Below are positions 6,592 through 12,633 of a stretch of 12,633 nt of DNA, one piece after another. Numbering within the stretch: the stretch's first letter is position 1; every line of letters begins with the position of its first letter. This DNA comes from SURF-24 sp964537965 (GTDB lineage: Bacteria > Bacteroidota > Ignavibacteria > Ignavibacteriales > SURF-24), in assembly GCA_964537965.1 (NCBI GenBank), contig CAZIDB010000137.1, positions 1 to 12,633 of the forward strand. The letters run 5' to 3'. The translations under genes and the position numbers were made by a program. Under the pieces are notes generated by a model, which was given only the letters and a program-made list of their open reading frames with translations, did no database searches and was not told where the DNA came from.

Positions 6592-7716
6592 TTACGACTT
6601 TGCTACTGTAAATATTACTTTTCTTTGTGCAAGCTCATTCATAATAAAACTGAAACATTTTTTATCCTGACCAATAATCTCTGGTGGTATTATTCCTTTG
6701 GTTTTAAATTTATGTTCGAGTAATAATCTTACTGCAGCAGTGCAGGTATATCCGGTTGTTCTTGCCATTGAAGAAGTGTTCGTACTTTTATCGAACTTAT
6801 CTAAAAGGTTATAGGTGTATGTAACCTGTTTATTCTTTTCTTTTCCTTTAATGATTACTCTCATTGCGGTAAACTCTTCTTCATTTTCTTCAAGCTGCCA
6901 CAACGGGAATAATAGTTTTGAAGACAAATCTACCGGCTTAATTTCATTATCTCCTACCTTTAATAAATTACTACTGAAAAATCCTGATCCACTGAAAACC
7001 TTCATCAAATCAATATGACCGGGATAGCGCAAAGTTTTTTCTCTCATATTTCTAATGTTCTTCATCTTCAGTAGTGTTCTTAATCCATCTGTATTAAATG
7101 CTTCAAGTGTACCAATATCCTCGAACTCAATAAATTCACTCTCAGACATAGCCGGTTTTGTAACTTGCTTTCCGTTCTCAATCAACCTTGCAGGACGTGT
7201 ATATATTTCAATTACATCAGTCGGTGAGAATGGAGCTTTATACTGGAAAGGCAAAGTACGTTTAAATGGTAATCCACCTACATAACAAGCAAAGTCATCA
7301 ATCTCCATTTGTTTATAATGATAACCGAGAAGAATGTTCATCATACCGGGAGCAATTCCACAATCAACAATCGCAGTAACCTTTTTATCTTTCGCCAGTT
7401 TATTAAGTGAAAGAGAGTCCTTATCAAAAAAAGAAATATCTACTACATTCTTTTTGCATTCGATAATAGTCCTTAAAGTTTTATATCCCATAAAACCGGG
7501 CACAGCACAAACAACAAGATCAAAACCGTTTATGATTTTTCTAAGAGCAGTTGCATCACTGATGTCAGTAATTTCAGTCAGAAGATTTTTATGTCGCCTT
7601 ATTTTTTCAAGGTTTGCCTGATTAAAATCTACAGCTTTAACAAGATAATCAGGAAGTAAATCCTCAACGATTGCTCTTCCAACCATACCTGCCCCAAGAA
7701 CAACAACATTTTTCAT
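6592..7716 (-). CDS. Lysine 6-dehydrogenase / saccharopine dehydrogenase-family oxidoreductase
   Basis: This 374-residue cytoplasmic enzyme begins with a Rossmann fold. VVVLGAGMVGRAIVEDLL has the GxGxxG loop at Gly8, Gly10 and Gly13, and Asp30 at the end of the second strand favours NAD over NADP. DCGIAPGMMNILLGY (about 118-132), CYVGGLPFKR, LEAFNTDGLRTLL, KTLRYPGHIDLM and the late SMARTTGYTCTAAV match, in order and spacing, the Geobacillus L-lysine 6-dehydrogenase and the C-terminal domain of saccharopine dehydrogenases, as I recall them. Length is also near the 385 residues of lysine 6-dehydrogenase. The likely reaction is NAD-dependent oxidation of lysine, or of a lysine adduct, to allysine or its cyclic imine. 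The exact substrate is not certain, because these subfamilies are close. A GAGGTGA site lies about 5 bases before the ATG. The gene is divergent from the glycosidase operon and convergent with the deacetylase-like gene. Confidence 0.85.
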   Translation of the reverse strand: MKNVVVLGAGMVGRAIVEDLLPDYLVKAVDFNQANLEKIRRHKNLLTEITDISDATALRKIINGFDLVVCAVPGFMGYKTLRTIIECKKNVVDISFFDKDSLSLNKLAKDKKVTAIVDCGIAPGMMNILLGYHYKQMEIDDFACYVGGLPFKRTLPFQYKAPFSPTDVIEIYTRPARLIENGKQVTKPAMSESEFIEFEDIGTLEAFNTDGLRTLLKMKNIRNMREKTLRYPGHIDLMKVFSGSGFFSSNLLKVGDNEIKPVDLSSKLLFPLWQLEENEEEFTAMRVIIKGKEKNKQVTYTYNLLDKFDKSTNTSSMARTTGYTCTAAVRLLLEHKFKTKGIIPPEIIGQDKKCFSFIMNELAQRKVIFTVAKS

Positions 7717-7790
7717 TTTTTCACCTCAAGATTTTAAATGGAAGACGGAATAACTATATTTGAAATTAGAAATAACAATATTGGTTTAAA
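7717..7790. promoter_or_regulatory. Divergent promoter region with a Bacteroidota-type -7 element
   Basis: These 74 bases separate two divergent genes and must hold both promoters or leaders. On the plus strand TATATTTG at 7755-7762 matches the Bacteroidota -7 consensus TAnnTTTG, 28 bases before the ATG at 7791. A clear upstream -33 TTG was not seen, so the promoter call is tentative. Confidence 0.35.
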
Positions 7791-8969
7791 ATGATAAAAC
7801 ATTTCTTTTACTTTTCAAGTTTATTTTTAATCTTTCTGACTATTCAAACGAATGGGCAATCCAAAGATACCACAATAGTTTCCCAAATTCTTCCGGGAAT
7901 AATTCATAAAAGAATAATCAGCGAGAAAGATACGATTGTTGCTAACGTTTTAATTGCTGATTTAAAGGAGAGTAATATTTCTCTCAAGTCTTTCAAACAT
8001 GAAAATACATTATTCTCTAAAGAAACCACAAGCGATATGTTTGAAGAGTTAATTGATTCAGGTTATAATGTGATCGCAGGAATTAACTCCGACTTCTTTG
8101 AGAAAGATGGTGATCTTATTAACAATATGATTTCAGATGGAGTATTTATTAAAGGTGTTAAATTCTCAGACTCTCCTTTTAATGATTATGCCAACTCACA
8201 ATTCTGCATAACAAGAGATAACAAACCCTACATTGAACAATTCATTTTTGACGGCTCTGTTATTTTTGCAAACGGTGTAATTGAAAAAATTGACAGGATT
8301 AATTGCAGAACCGACAGCAATTCAATTACAATCTACAATAAACATCACGGCGATTATACTCCAGAAAAATTGAGGTGGAATTTACTCGAGACTATTTTGG
8401 TCCCGGTTTCTAAAAAAGGTGATACAATAATTGCAGTTAACGCAGGAATAATTAACCGGGAAGGAAAAACTAAAATAGACTCTGATAAAATGGTGCTTTC
8501 CTGCAGCGGGAAAAATGTGCGATACATAGAGAATTTATTATCTAAAGGTGATACAGTCAAACTTGTTTACAGAATGTTTCCGTATTACGAAAATATTCAA
8601 ACACTTGTTGGGGGATGGGGAAGACTTGTTAAAGACGGAAAGAATGTTGCTTCTTACGTTGATTCATCAGAACACACAATGCCAAGATTTTCTAAGAACA
8701 GGCATCCGAGAACAGGAATAGGTTTTTCAAAGGACAGCACTAAACTTTTCTTTATAATTGTCGATGGTAGACAGAAATCAAGTAAAGGAATGTCATTAAA
8801 AGAATTTGCTAACCTGATGATATCCAACGGAATTTACCAGGGATTAAATTTTGACGGAGGCGGGTCGACAACTATGGTTATAAATAATGAAGTAGTGAAT
8901 AATCCATCGGATATTACAGGCGAAAGATCTGTAGGAAATAGTTTATTCCTGATAAGGAAAACAAAATGA
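7791..8969 (+). CDS. Exported phosphodiester glycosidase (NAGPA/DUF2233 family)
   Basis: This 392-residue protein starts with a signal peptide (MIKHFFYFSSLFLIFLTIQTNGQ). The rest has the NAGPA domain motifs: VIAGINSDFF (94-103), where the family has a conserved N.D/N.FF segment; the central LVGGWGRLVKDG; RHPRTGIGFSKD (304-315); FIIVDGRQ followed by SSKGMSLKEFANLM (321-343); and GLNFDGGGSTTMV (351-363), the strongest family signature. The mammalian member removes GlcNAc from phosphodiester-linked mannose; bacterial members are thought to cleave sugar-phosphodiester bonds in cell-wall or capsule polymers, so a periplasmic or extracellular role in glycan turnover is likely. No T9SS sorting domain or lipobox is present. 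The stop overlaps the start of the TPR gene by four bases (ATGA), which indicates translational coupling. Confidence 0.92.
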   Translation: MIKHFFYFSSLFLIFLTIQTNGQSKDTTIVSQILPGIIHKRIISEKDTIVANVLIADLKESNISLKSFKHENTLFSKETTSDMFEELIDSGYNVIAGINSDFFEKDGDLINNMISDGVFIKGVKFSDSPFNDYANSQFCITRDNKPYIEQFIFDGSVIFANGVIEKIDRINCRTDSNSITIYNKHHGDYTPEKLRWNLLETILVPVSKKGDTIIAVNAGIINREGKTKIDSDKMVLSCSGKNVRYIENLLSKGDTVKLVYRMFPYYENIQTLVGGWGRLVKDGKNVASYVDSSEHTMPRFSKNRHPRTGIGFSKDSTKLFFIIVDGRQKSSKGMSLKEFANLMISNGIYQGLNFDGGGSTTMVINNEVVNNPSDITGERSVGNSLFLIRKTK

Positions 8970-9775
8970 AAAGTTCTCGCATTGCCATCTTAATTTTACT
9001 ATTTATAACAATCTGCTTTGCCCAGGTAAAAACCGATTATGTTAAGCTTGGTAATGAAGCATTTGACCGGAAAAGTTTTAAAATGGCGATAGACCTGTAT
9101 TCCAAAGCCATTAAGTTGAATTCTTTTAACGATGACGCATATTACTTCAGAGCTTCTGCAAAATTTAATCTGAATGACTATTCCGGCGCAATTAATGACT
9201 ATTCAAAAGTAATTGAACTAAAACCAAAGAACTTTCTTGCTTATGACGGAAGGGGGATCGCCTACACTAAACTTGGTAAACTTAAGGAAGCATTAAATGA
9301 TTTTAGTAAGTGCATAAATTTAGTTCAGGACTATGCGGACGGCTATAATAACCGGGCATTTGTTAAGGCAGCAATGAAAGATTATAAGGGTGCAATTAAA
9401 GATTATGATAAAGCTTTCCTGATTGATTCTACAAACTTTAATTCGGTTTATAACAAGGGAATAGCTAAAGAATATATGGGAGATTATAAAGGTGCAATTT
9501 CAGATTTTAATTCCCTGATTAAAAGATTTCCGAAGAACGGAGAAAATTATTTAGCGAGGGGCATTACTAAATCAAAAATGAAAGATTACAAAAATGCAAT
9601 CAGTGATTTTTCTAAAGCTATTCAATTAAACAACAAACTTGCAGATGCTTTTTACTATAGAGGACTTGCAAACTTTGAACTTAAAAATAAATCTGCCTCC
9701 TGTAAGGATTTTTCCAGGGCAATGTCTCTTGGTAATTCTAAAGCTGAAGCATTACTCCAAAAGTATTGCAAGTAA
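8966..9775 (+). CDS. Exported tetratricopeptide-repeat protein (seven TPRs)
   Basis: This 269-residue protein has a short signal peptide (MKSSRIAILILLFITICFAQ) followed by almost nothing but TPRs. Seven units of exactly 34 residues can be laid end to end at 24-57, 58-91, 92-125, 126-159, 160-193, 194-227 and 228-261, each with the A..Y/N..G...L..Y..AI.D..KAI.L pattern. TPR arrays are protein-binding scaffolds, and this one should work in the periplasm. The repeats are divergent at DNA level, so this is an old array, not a recent expansion. Its start overlaps the stop of the phosphodiester glycosidase gene, and AAGGA at 8954-8958 is its ribosome binding site. It is plausibly a partner or assembly factor for that enzyme. 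A C-terminal Cys (YCK) is present, but there is no lipobox. Confidence 0.9.
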   Translation: MKSSRIAILILLFITICFAQVKTDYVKLGNEAFDRKSFKMAIDLYSKAIKLNSFNDDAYYFRASAKFNLNDYSGAINDYSKVIELKPKNFLAYDGRGIAYTKLGKLKEALNDFSKCINLVQDYADGYNNRAFVKAAMKDYKGAIKDYDKAFLIDSTNFNSVYNKGIAKEYMGDYKGAISDFNSLIKRFPKNGENYLARGITKSKMKDYKNAISDFSKAIQLNNKLADAFYYRGLANFELKNKSASCKDFSRAMSLGNSKAEALLQKYCK

Positions 9776-9888
9776 AATACGGATTGAATGTACATTAAAG
9801 AATTTTGAAAGATTCTAAGTTATCGCTTCCATTTCTTCTTTTTAATTTTTAACTTGCACAAAAACAAAATTACATAAGGAGGAGAAAT

Positions 9889-11280
9889 ATGGATTTCAGA
9901 ATTGAGACTGACAGCATGGGTCAGATTCAGGTGCCAACCAATAAATACTACGGCGCTCAGACTGCAAGATCTCTTATGAATTTTAAAATTGGTGGCGAAC
10001 GATTTCCAAGAGAAATGATTAGGGCGTTGGGAATTGTTAAAAAAGCTGCTGCAATTGTTAACTGCGATCTCGGCAAGCTTACTAAGGAAAAAGCTGATTT
10101 AATTATTCAGGCTGCCGATGAAGTTATTGAAGGTAAACTTGACGAACATTTTCCGCTTGTAGTTTGGCAAACAGGAAGCGGTACCCAATCCAATATGAAT
10201 ACAAACGAAGTAATTTCAAATCGTGCTATTGAAATATCCGGTGGTATACTTGGGAGTAAAAAACCGATTCATCCTAATGATGACGTGAATAAAGCTCAGT
10301 CCACAAACGATGCTTTTCCTACTGCAATGAATATTGCCACTGTTGAAGAGATTCATCGCAGGTTAATACCAATGATGACAAAACTTTATGATGCGCTTGC
10401 ACAAAAAGCAGTTGAGTTTAATGATATCATAAAGATTGGCAGAACCCACTTGATGGATGCTACACCTCTTACTCTTGGGCAGGAATTCTCCGGTTATGTT
10501 CAGCAGTTAAAAATAGGATTGGAAAGATTAAGCTGCTGTTTACCAAGGTTATATGAATTGGCACTTGGTGGTACTGCTGTTGGTACAGGATTAAATACCC
10601 ATCCTGAATTTGCGGAAAGAGCAGCTAAAGAAATTGCTAACCTTACAGGCAAACCATTTCATTCTGCAAGAAATAAGTTTGAAGCTCTTGCCGGGCACGA
10701 TGCAATTGTTGAGTGCAGTGGAGTATTAAAAACAATCGCAGCATCATTAATGAAAATTGCAAATGACATTCGCTGGCTTGGCTCCGGTCCTAGATGCGGT
10801 ATCGGAGAAATTATGTTGCCGGAAAATGAACCCGGGAGCTCAATAATGCCAGGTAAGGTTAATCCTACTCAATGTGAAGCAATGGTTATGGTTTGTGCAC
10901 AGGTTTTTGGTAATGATGTTACAATAAATATCGCAGGGGCAACCGGTAATTTTGAACTGAATGTAAATATGCCGGTAATGATTTTCAATGTTCTTCAATC
11001 TGTTAAATTATTGGCTGATGCTTGTGAAAGCTTTACAGATAATTGTGTTGTAGGAATTCAACCAAACCTTGATAATATTAAAAAGAATCTTGAAAATTCT
11101 TTGATGCTTGTTACTTCACTTAATCCTCATATAGGATATGATAATTCAGCCAAGGTTGCAAAGAAAGCACATAAGGAAAACAAAACGCTTAAAGAAGCAG
11201 CAGTTGAATTAGGATTGCTTACACCGGAAAAATTTGATGAAGTTGTACGTCCTGAAAAAATGATTGGACCAAGCGCTTAA
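9889..11280 (+). CDS. fumC: Fumarate hydratase class II
   Basis: This 463-residue enzyme has the usual length of class II fumarases, which convert fumarate and malate in the TCA cycle without an iron-sulfur cluster. Three conserved blocks form the active site between subunits of the homotetramer: WQTGSGTQSNMNTNEV (93-108), IGRTHLMDATPLTLGQEF (183-200) with the catalytic His187, and PGSSIMPGKVNPTQCEAM (315-332) with the catalytic Ser318 and Lys323/Asn325. ALAGHDAIVE and GNFELNVNMPV also agree with FumC, separating it from aspartase and argininosuccinate lyase of the same superfamily. A strong AAGGAGGAG at 9876-9884 lies just before the ATG, the best ribosome binding site in the window, in keeping with high expression. 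A small unknown gene begins 40 bases downstream on the same strand. Confidence 0.97.
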   Translation: MDFRIETDSMGQIQVPTNKYYGAQTARSLMNFKIGGERFPREMIRALGIVKKAAAIVNCDLGKLTKEKADLIIQAADEVIEGKLDEHFPLVVWQTGSGTQSNMNTNEVISNRAIEISGGILGSKKPIHPNDDVNKAQSTNDAFPTAMNIATVEEIHRRLIPMMTKLYDALAQKAVEFNDIIKIGRTHLMDATPLTLGQEFSGYVQQLKIGLERLSCCLPRLYELALGGTAVGTGLNTHPEFAERAAKEIANLTGKPFHSARNKFEALAGHDAIVECSGVLKTIAASLMKIANDIRWLGSGPRCGIGEIMLPENEPGSSIMPGKVNPTQCEAMVMVCAQVFGNDVTINIAGATGNFELNVNMPVMIFNVLQSVKLLADACESFTDNCVVGIQPNLDNIKKNLENSLMLVTSLNPHIGYDNSAKVAKKAHKENKTLKEAAVELGLLTPEKFDEVVRPEKMIGPSA

Positions 11281-11320
11281 TTTGTTTGTAAAATAATTTA
11301 ATCGAATTAAAAAATTTTAT

Positions 11321-11653
11321 ATGAATGAAACAATAGTAAATATTTATCTTGTCATCAATAATGGATATGTGGAAAGCTTTAAGGCAAAAGCATATGAAGC
11401 CGATGGCAGCGATGATGATAAAATAGATTTTCTTAAACGTAACGCTAAACCGGATTTTAATTCTGCCTATCATTTTGATTCTCCTCAGAATAAAAAGGGA
11501 GAATTTATGAAGTACAACAAGTTTGCTAAGCTTGAAAAGCAGGGAAGACAATACGAATTATTTGAGGAAATATTTCAGAAGTTTAAACTTCCTGAGAAAC
11601 CACTTATCTGTGTAACTCCGGTTGTGGATGGAAAAATTGTCGGAGCTTATTAA
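11321..11653 (+). CDS. Small protein of unknown function, downstream of fumC
   Basis: I do not recognise this 110-residue protein. It has no signal peptide or membrane segment and looks like a small soluble alpha/beta protein: an N-terminal strand (TIVNIYLVINNGYVESF), an acidic loop (EADGSDDDK), a basic middle with an amphipathic helix (KYNKFAKLEKQGRQYELFEEIFQKF), and a final strand pair ending in VVDGKIVGAY. Coding status is supported by the uninterrupted frame, base composition like its neighbours, and a strong terminator starting right behind the stop. The start has only an A/T-rich leader and no Shine-Dalgarno site, as is common in Bacteroidota. Read-through from fumC is likely, although a functional link to fumarase is not shown. 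Confidence 0.72.
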   Translation: MNETIVNIYLVINNGYVESFKAKAYEADGSDDDKIDFLKRNAKPDFNSAYHFDSPQNKKGEFMKYNKFAKLEKQGRQYELFEEIFQKFKLPEKPLICVTPVVDGKIVGAY

Positions 11654-11658
11654 AAAAG

Positions 11659-11696
11659 AAAATGCCATCGTGAAATTTGCGATGGCATTTCTTTAT
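11659..11696. terminator. Bidirectional intrinsic terminator
   Basis: A perfect 11-base stem pairs 11660-11670 (AAATGCCATCG) with 11680-11690 (CGATGGCATTT) around a 9-base loop. On the plus strand a T-rich tail follows (TTTCTTTAT). On the minus strand the tail is better (TTTTCTTTTTTAA). It lies between the plus-strand gene ending at 11653 and the minus-strand gene ending at 11725, so it can stop transcription from both sides. Confidence 0.88.
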
Positions 11697-11724
11697 GAAT
11701 AAATACAGAAAGAGAAATATTTAT

Positions 11725-12633
11725 TTACTTAGCCAAAATCATCTTTCTGATAAAGTTTACATTTCCACCTGTCAGTTGATAGAAATAAATTCCTGATATT
11801 AAATTTTGAGCATTGAAATTTATAACGTATGTACCAGGTGAAAAATATTTGTTTGCTAAAACAGCAACTTCCTGTCCAAGTACGTTAAACAACCTTAGTG
11901 AATAATTACCTTCCTTAGCAATATCAAATCCGATTTTCGTTGTAGGATTGAAAGGATTTGGGAAGTTCTGATGTAAATTAAATTTATCAGGAATAACATT
12001 TTTAGCAGTGTTATCCTTTATATCAGTCGTAGATTCAACCACGAATGAACCTTGTTTGGATTCTAATGAAAATATTCCGTCAGAGTTTTGGGATTTAACT
12101 ACCCAGTAATATTTTCCTCCGTCAAGATCATTCAATTTATAACTCATTGAATTTATTCCATTGATAACTACTGCATCAGTCATATCCGATGTATTTGAAT
12201 AACTTAACTGATATTTCTGTTCAGATGGTGCTGTAGGTAAATACCAGTACAGTTCGGGTGAGTCCGAATTTACAACTACGGAATTTAAAGGACTGCCTGC
12301 TATAGGTTGAACCGGAATAACATTACCGACCATAGTAAAGTAAGCAGTAGTTGACCAGTTTGATTTCTGAACACCGTTAGTGCNNNNNNNNNNNNNNNNN
12401 NNNNNNNNNNNNNNNNNNNNNNNNNNNNNNNNNNNNNNNNNNNNNNNNNNNNNNNNNNNNNNNNNNNNNNNNNNNNNNNNNNNGATACCAGTTTAATGTT
12501 GGCGGATTAGTATAAATTGTAGGATTACCAACAGGCCAGGAAGCAGTTGGAATAACCGGGCCTCCGGCAGTGTTACCAACCATAGTAAAGTAAGCAGTAG
12601 TTGACCAGTTTGATTTCTGAACACCGTTAGTGC
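11725..12633 (-). CDS. T9SS-exported repeat protein, C-terminal part (5' end missing, gap inside)
   Basis: Reading right to left, the frame is open from 12633 except across the N gap. The ATG codons at 12583 and 12333 are internal Met residues in a repeated TTAYFTMVGN segment, not starts. The last 203 codons hold a fibronectin-III/Ig-like module (SPELYWYLPTAPSEQKY ... YKLNDLDGGKYYWVVKSQNSDG ... SFVVE) and then a T9SS type A sorting domain: NLHQNFPNPFNPTTKIGF, RLFNVLGQEVAVLANKYFSPGTY, SGIYFYQL and the terminal IRKMILAK. The piece right of the gap (PPTLNWY) is the start of another such module. The protein is therefore a modular cell-surface or secreted protein with at least two tandem units; its N-terminus, total length and function are not visible. 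The two sides of the gap are out of frame as drawn, because 100 N is only a placeholder length. Confidence 0.85.
12329..12383. repeat. Copy 1 of an exact 55-base repeat
   Basis: This stretch is identical to 12579-12633 over 55 bases. On the minus strand both encode TNGVQKSNWSTTAYFTMV, the end of one module of the surface protein. This copy directly borders the assembly gap. Confidence 0.92.
12384..12483. other. Assembly gap of 100 N
   Basis: Exactly 100 unknown bases, a standard scaffold placeholder. In-frame repeat modules on both sides would need a gap whose length is a multiple of three, which 100 is not, so the true length differs. Confidence 0.97.
12579..12633. repeat. Copy 2 of an exact 55-base repeat, at the sequence end
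   Basis: It is identical to 12329-12383 and ends exactly at the window edge, at the same base where the left piece meets the gap. The base just inside each copy differs (G at 12328, A at 12578). Confidence 0.92.

Noticed and set aside
11219..11551. 110-codon minus-strand open frame across the end of fumC and the following small gene.
   Set aside because: It is antisense to fumC and to the more plausible plus-strand gene, and its composition is that of a low-complexity antisense frame.
12333..12335. Start codon for the T9SS protein at the ATG ending at 12333 on the minus strand.
   Set aside because: The frame continues upstream without a stop as TNGVQKSNWSTTAYFT and the same MVGN segment recurs at 12583, so this Met is internal to a repeated module.

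Overview
The window is low-GC bacterial DNA, most likely from the Ignavibacteria or a close relative in the Bacteroidota/Chlorobiota group. The main clue is two secreted proteins that end in type IX secretion (T9SS) sorting domains carrying the NYPNPFNPTTKI / NFPNPFNPTTKI signature, a form very common in Ignavibacteria. Intergenic regions scattered with short GC-rich palindromes, and an A/T-rich base composition, fit this. The lineage is inferred from these motifs, not from a search. A 100-base N gap near the right end and a shared 55-base end sequence show a draft short-read assembly.

Layout. Positions 1-563 are a contig edge without a convincing gene; they start with a C-rich/A-rich telomere-like stretch and contain several small hairpins. 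Next come a six-helix membrane protein of unknown function (564-1187) and a DinB/YfiT-like predicted metal enzyme (1461-1967). After a 400-base gene-free stretch there is a probable two-gene metal-ion operon: a TerC/Alx-family membrane protein (2370-3377) and, 12 bases on, a single-domain six-helix voltage-gated cation channel (3390-4196). The channel's selectivity filter reads TLEGWAE, which resembles calcium-selective rather than sodium-selective channels. A GNAT acetyltransferase with a YoaP-type C-terminal domain (4425-5210) and a T9SS-exported polysaccharide-deacetylase-like protein (5353-6465) follow. The sorting domain of the latter contains a perfect 30-base palindrome.

A minus-strand lysine 6-dehydrogenase/saccharopine-dehydrogenase-like gene (6592-7716) is divergent from a two-gene operon (7791-9775) coding for an exported NAGPA-type phosphodiester glycosidase and an exported seven-TPR protein. 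Class II fumarase (fumC, 9889-11280) and a 110-residue protein of unknown function (11321-11653) run into a strong hairpin terminator that also serves the converging gene. That last gene (11725 to beyond 12633, minus strand) is the C-terminal part of a repeat-containing T9SS-exported surface protein, broken by the assembly gap.

Functionally the window mixes housekeeping metabolism (fumarase, lysine/saccharopine-type dehydrogenase), envelope and secreted proteins, and cation handling. The most interesting unit is the alx/channel pair, which could couple regulated divalent-cation entry to divalent-cation export. No phage, transposase, CRISPR array, rRNA or tRNA was seen.
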